Source of the DNA: an uncultured Clostridium sp. | GTDB taxonomy: Bacteria > Bacillota > Clostridia > TANB77 > CAG-508 | NCBI GenBank assembly: GCA_945937855.1 | Contig: CAMEUC010000011.1 | Location: 1 to 14,794, forward strand | DNA: 14,794 nt | Direction: 5' to 3' | Shown here: piece after piece, positions 13,070-14,794 of the stretch | How the letters are laid out: the number at the start of each line of letters is the position of its first letter | Position numbering within the stretch: the stretch's first letter is position 1 | Position numbers and translations under genes: made by a program | Notes under the pieces: generated by a model | Databases searched by the model: none | The model's input: only the letters and a program-made list of their open reading frames with translations | Told to the model about the DNA's origin: nothing

Positions 13070-13828
13070 TTATTTAATTAAGTTTATCTTATACAAAAAT
13101 TTATATAAATCGATAATATACATACATAAAAATTCTGCCTCATTTTGTTTCATTATATCGTTTGTATGTGCAAATGACTTATTGTTTCTAGAATAATCAA
13201 AACTTTTCATTATTTTTTTAGAAGATGATAATATATCTTTTGTAATTCCCTCTTCAAATATTTCATTGTCATGTATATATTTTAATAATTCACCATATAA
13301 TGCATCTAACGATTTGTCTTTTATATCTATTTTTATTTGTTCACATAATACTTCAATATATCCTTTAAAAAAAGTATGTAATCTATCTATTGCTAATTCA
13401 AATTGCTTTTTTACAATTTTTTCGTTAATGTCATTTATTAATAAATCTACTCTTTTTTGACTTTTAAATATTTCTTTATCAAATGTTATACTTTTCTCTA
13501 ATTTTTTTAGTCTTTTTATATACTTTTCAATTTCATCAATATTGTTTTTGCAAAAATATTTTCTCTTTTTTCCATATTCTTTAATTCCTTCTAGAATCAT
13601 TATTACATATGAATCATCCTCTATCTTTAAAAACATTTTTAATCTTTTCATTTTTGATCCACCATCTTCTGCTTCATATTTATCATTATATATGTCTAAT
13701 CCTGTATATGATTCCACAAATTCTTTAAATGTAGCATTGGTAAAATCCCATACTAGTCCCTTATCTTTAGTTTTTTTCTCTATTATCTTTTGTATTACTA
13801 ATATATCTGTTGCATTTAAATTTGACAT
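13070..13828 (-). CDS. Abortive infection family protein (Abi-C/HEPN-like)
   Basis: A 252-aa soluble protein. The C-terminal segment (about 140-250) is helical and ends in SRNNKSFAHTND, a reduced version of the Abi-C end. It contains Arg214 and His221 in R-x6-H spacing, which fits the HEPN ribonuclease motif (R-x4-6-H). The N-terminal part has FKEFVESYTGLDIYNDKY, then GGSKMKRLKMFL, a segment I associate with abortive infection proteins that precede such C-termini. The expected role is RNA cleavage or growth arrest on phage infection; this is family inference. GGAGG lies 6 nt before the ATG, and a -10 TATACT (13855-13850) with a weak -35 provides its promoter. It heads the operon Abi, nuclease, phosphoesterase. 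Confidence 0.72.
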   Translation of the reverse strand: MSNLNATDILVIQKIIEKKTKDKGLVWDFTNATFKEFVESYTGLDIYNDKYEAEDGGSKMKRLKMFLKIEDDSYVIMILEGIKEYGKKRKYFCKNNIDEIEKYIKRLKKLEKSITFDKEIFKSQKRVDLLINDINEKIVKKQFELAIDRLHTFFKGYIEVLCEQIKIDIKDKSLDALYGELLKYIHDNEIFEEGITKDILSSSKKIMKSFDYSRNNKSFAHTNDIMKQNEAEFLCMYIIDLYKFLYKINLIK

Positions 13829-13849
13829 TTTATTCCTCCATTCTCCAAA

Positions 13850-13855
13850 AGTATA
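13850..13855 (-). promoter_or_regulatory. -10 box of the abortive infection operon
   Basis: TATACT on the minus strand, 22 nt before the start codon at 13828. The hexamer 17 nt upstream (TAGTAA) is a poor -35. The promoter lies only 15 bp from where the homology of the truncated hsdS begins, so its upstream part may have been replaced by recombination. Confidence 0.45.
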
Positions 13856-13898
13856 TCATAATTTGATTAAAATTACTATATTTCTTCAGATAATCATT

Positions 13899-13956
13899 AT
13901 TATGAGAAGTTTGAAGATGGTACTATCAATGATATTACTGATGAGATTCCATTTGA
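13899..13956 (+). repeat. Direct repeat inside hsdS, copy 1
   Basis: This segment and 14709-14766 are diverged direct repeats 810 bp (270 codons) apart, marking the start of each half-subunit of HsdS. The opening TTATGAGAAGTT is identical in both. Such repeats allow recombination between recognition domains. Confidence 0.75.
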
Positions 13957-14708
13957 GATTCCAAATAGTTGGAAATTTACTCGTGTATATAATGTTGCAG
14001 ATATTTATACTGGAAATAGCATATCTGAATCTATAAAACAACAAAAATATTCTAAAATATTGGAAGGATATGATTTTATAGCTACAAAAGATGTTGGATT
14101 TGACAATAAAATTAATTACGATAATGGTATAAGAATACCATTTAATGAAGAAAAATTTAAAATTGCTTATAAAAATACAACTATTATGTGTGTTGAGGGA
14201 GGAAGTGTTGGAAGAAAAGTTGCTTGCTTAAATAAAGATGTTTGTTTTGGTAATAAACTTGTTACTGTTAATTCATTTTTATTGAATCATAAATATATTT
14301 ATTATATTTGTCAAACACCATTATTAAGAGATTTTATAAAATCAAATCTAACTGGAATTATAGGTGGAATAAGCATTAATAAATTAAAACAATTTTTATT
14401 TCCAATACCACCATTAAAAGAACAACAACGTATTGTAAAGAAAATTGAATCAGTTTTACCATACATTGAAAGATATGATTGTATATATAGCAAATTAGAA
14501 AAATTAAATAATTCATACAAAGAAGAACTAAAAAAATCAATTTTACAATATGCTATACAAGGAAAATTAGTTAAGCAAGATTTAGAAGATGGATCAGCAG
14601 AAGTTCTAATTAATAAAATACTAGATGAAAAAAGAGAACTAATAAAGTCTAAACAAATGAAAAAAGAAAATTTGTCAGTAATATATAAAGATTCTACTGA
14701 TAATCAAT

Positions 14709-14766
14709 TTTATGAGAAGTTCGATGATGGAACTATTAACAATATTACAGATGAGATCCCTTTCGA
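14709..14766 (+). repeat. Direct repeat inside hsdS, copy 2
   Basis: The second copy of the half-subunit lead-in, in frame with the first, placed just before the second recognition domain that continues past the window. Confidence 0.75.
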
Positions 14767-14794
14767 TATACCACGAAATTGGTGTTGGGCTAGA

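Larger units (their letters stand above)
13871..14794 (+). pseudogene. hsdS: Type I restriction specificity subunit (hsdS), 5'-truncated and running off the window
   Basis: The reading frame is open from 13871 (stop TAA at 13868-13870) to the window end, at least 308 codons. Order: a conserved lead-in YEKFEDGTINDITDEIPFEI, one target recognition domain (about 13965-14390) containing EGGSVGRKV and GGISINKLKQFLFPIP, the hinge PPLKEQQRIVKKIE, a coiled-coil spacer LEKLNNSYKEELKKSILQYA, then a second lead-in YEKFDDGTINNITDEIPFDI opening the second recognition domain. HsdS sets the DNA sequence recognised by the methylase and restriction complex. No ATG, GTG or TTG with a ribosome binding site exists before the first recognition domain; the first in-frame TTG and ATG lie well inside it. 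The 5' end is therefore missing, as in silent or recombined specificity cassettes. No hsdM or hsdR is in view. Confidence 0.82.

Noticed and set aside
1..14794. CRISPR array, rRNA or complete tRNA gene
   Set aside because: No regularly spaced repeats and no complete cloverleaf were found on either strand; only the tRNA half at 5870-5909.

Overview
The window is AT-rich throughout (roughly a quarter G+C by eye). It has strong AGGAGG-type ribosome binding sites, near-consensus sigma-A promoters and T-rich hairpin terminators, and TGG is used for Trp with no sign of TGA recoding. This points to a low-GC Bacillota, most likely a clostridial lineage. I cannot name the species.

Left part (1-5870) looks like ordinary chromosome with short single-gene units. 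It holds a short RsmB/NOP-type RNA m5C methyltransferase, a RelB/RelE-type toxin-antitoxin pair whose toxin is frameshifted, an MgtA-class P-type ATPase with altered membrane motifs, a GNAT acetyltransferase under a clear promoter, and an ArsC/Spx-family thioredoxin-fold protein. Most units end in hairpins that can terminate both strands.

At about 5870-5910 lies the 3' half of a CAT-anticodon tRNA on the minus strand. It begins exactly at the anticodon loop and is followed by tandem TTGTCCCCAA repeats. I read this as the edge (att-like scar) of a genomic island that continues to the right end of the window.

The island (5900-14794) is defence-like. First come a small hypothetical gene and a two-gene operon for an AAA+ ATPase with a C-terminal helix-turn-helix and a cytosolic subtilisin-like protease, overlapping by 8 bp. 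This operon diverges from a DUF3892-like small protein gene. The two promoters are mirror images (TTGACA-17-TATAAT on both strands), and their -35 boxes lie in the arms of a 43-bp palindrome. The DUF3892 side has a leader of about 140 nt that folds on paper into a multi-branched RNA with competing pairings, ending just before the ribosome binding site. This ATPase/protease/leader/DUF3892 unit is the best candidate here for a little-described system.

Next, on the minus strand, is a three-gene operon: a HEPN/Abi-C-like abortive infection protein, a 164-aa PD-(D/E)XK-type nuclease and a calcineurin-like phosphoesterase. The nuclease gene is cut by a 1417-bp IS3-family (IS150-like) insertion with a 4-bp target duplication; joining the flanks restores the frame exactly. 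Finally, a type I restriction specificity gene (hsdS) lacking its 5' end runs off the right edge, abutting the promoter of the abortive infection gene. This suggests a recombined or silent specificity cassette.
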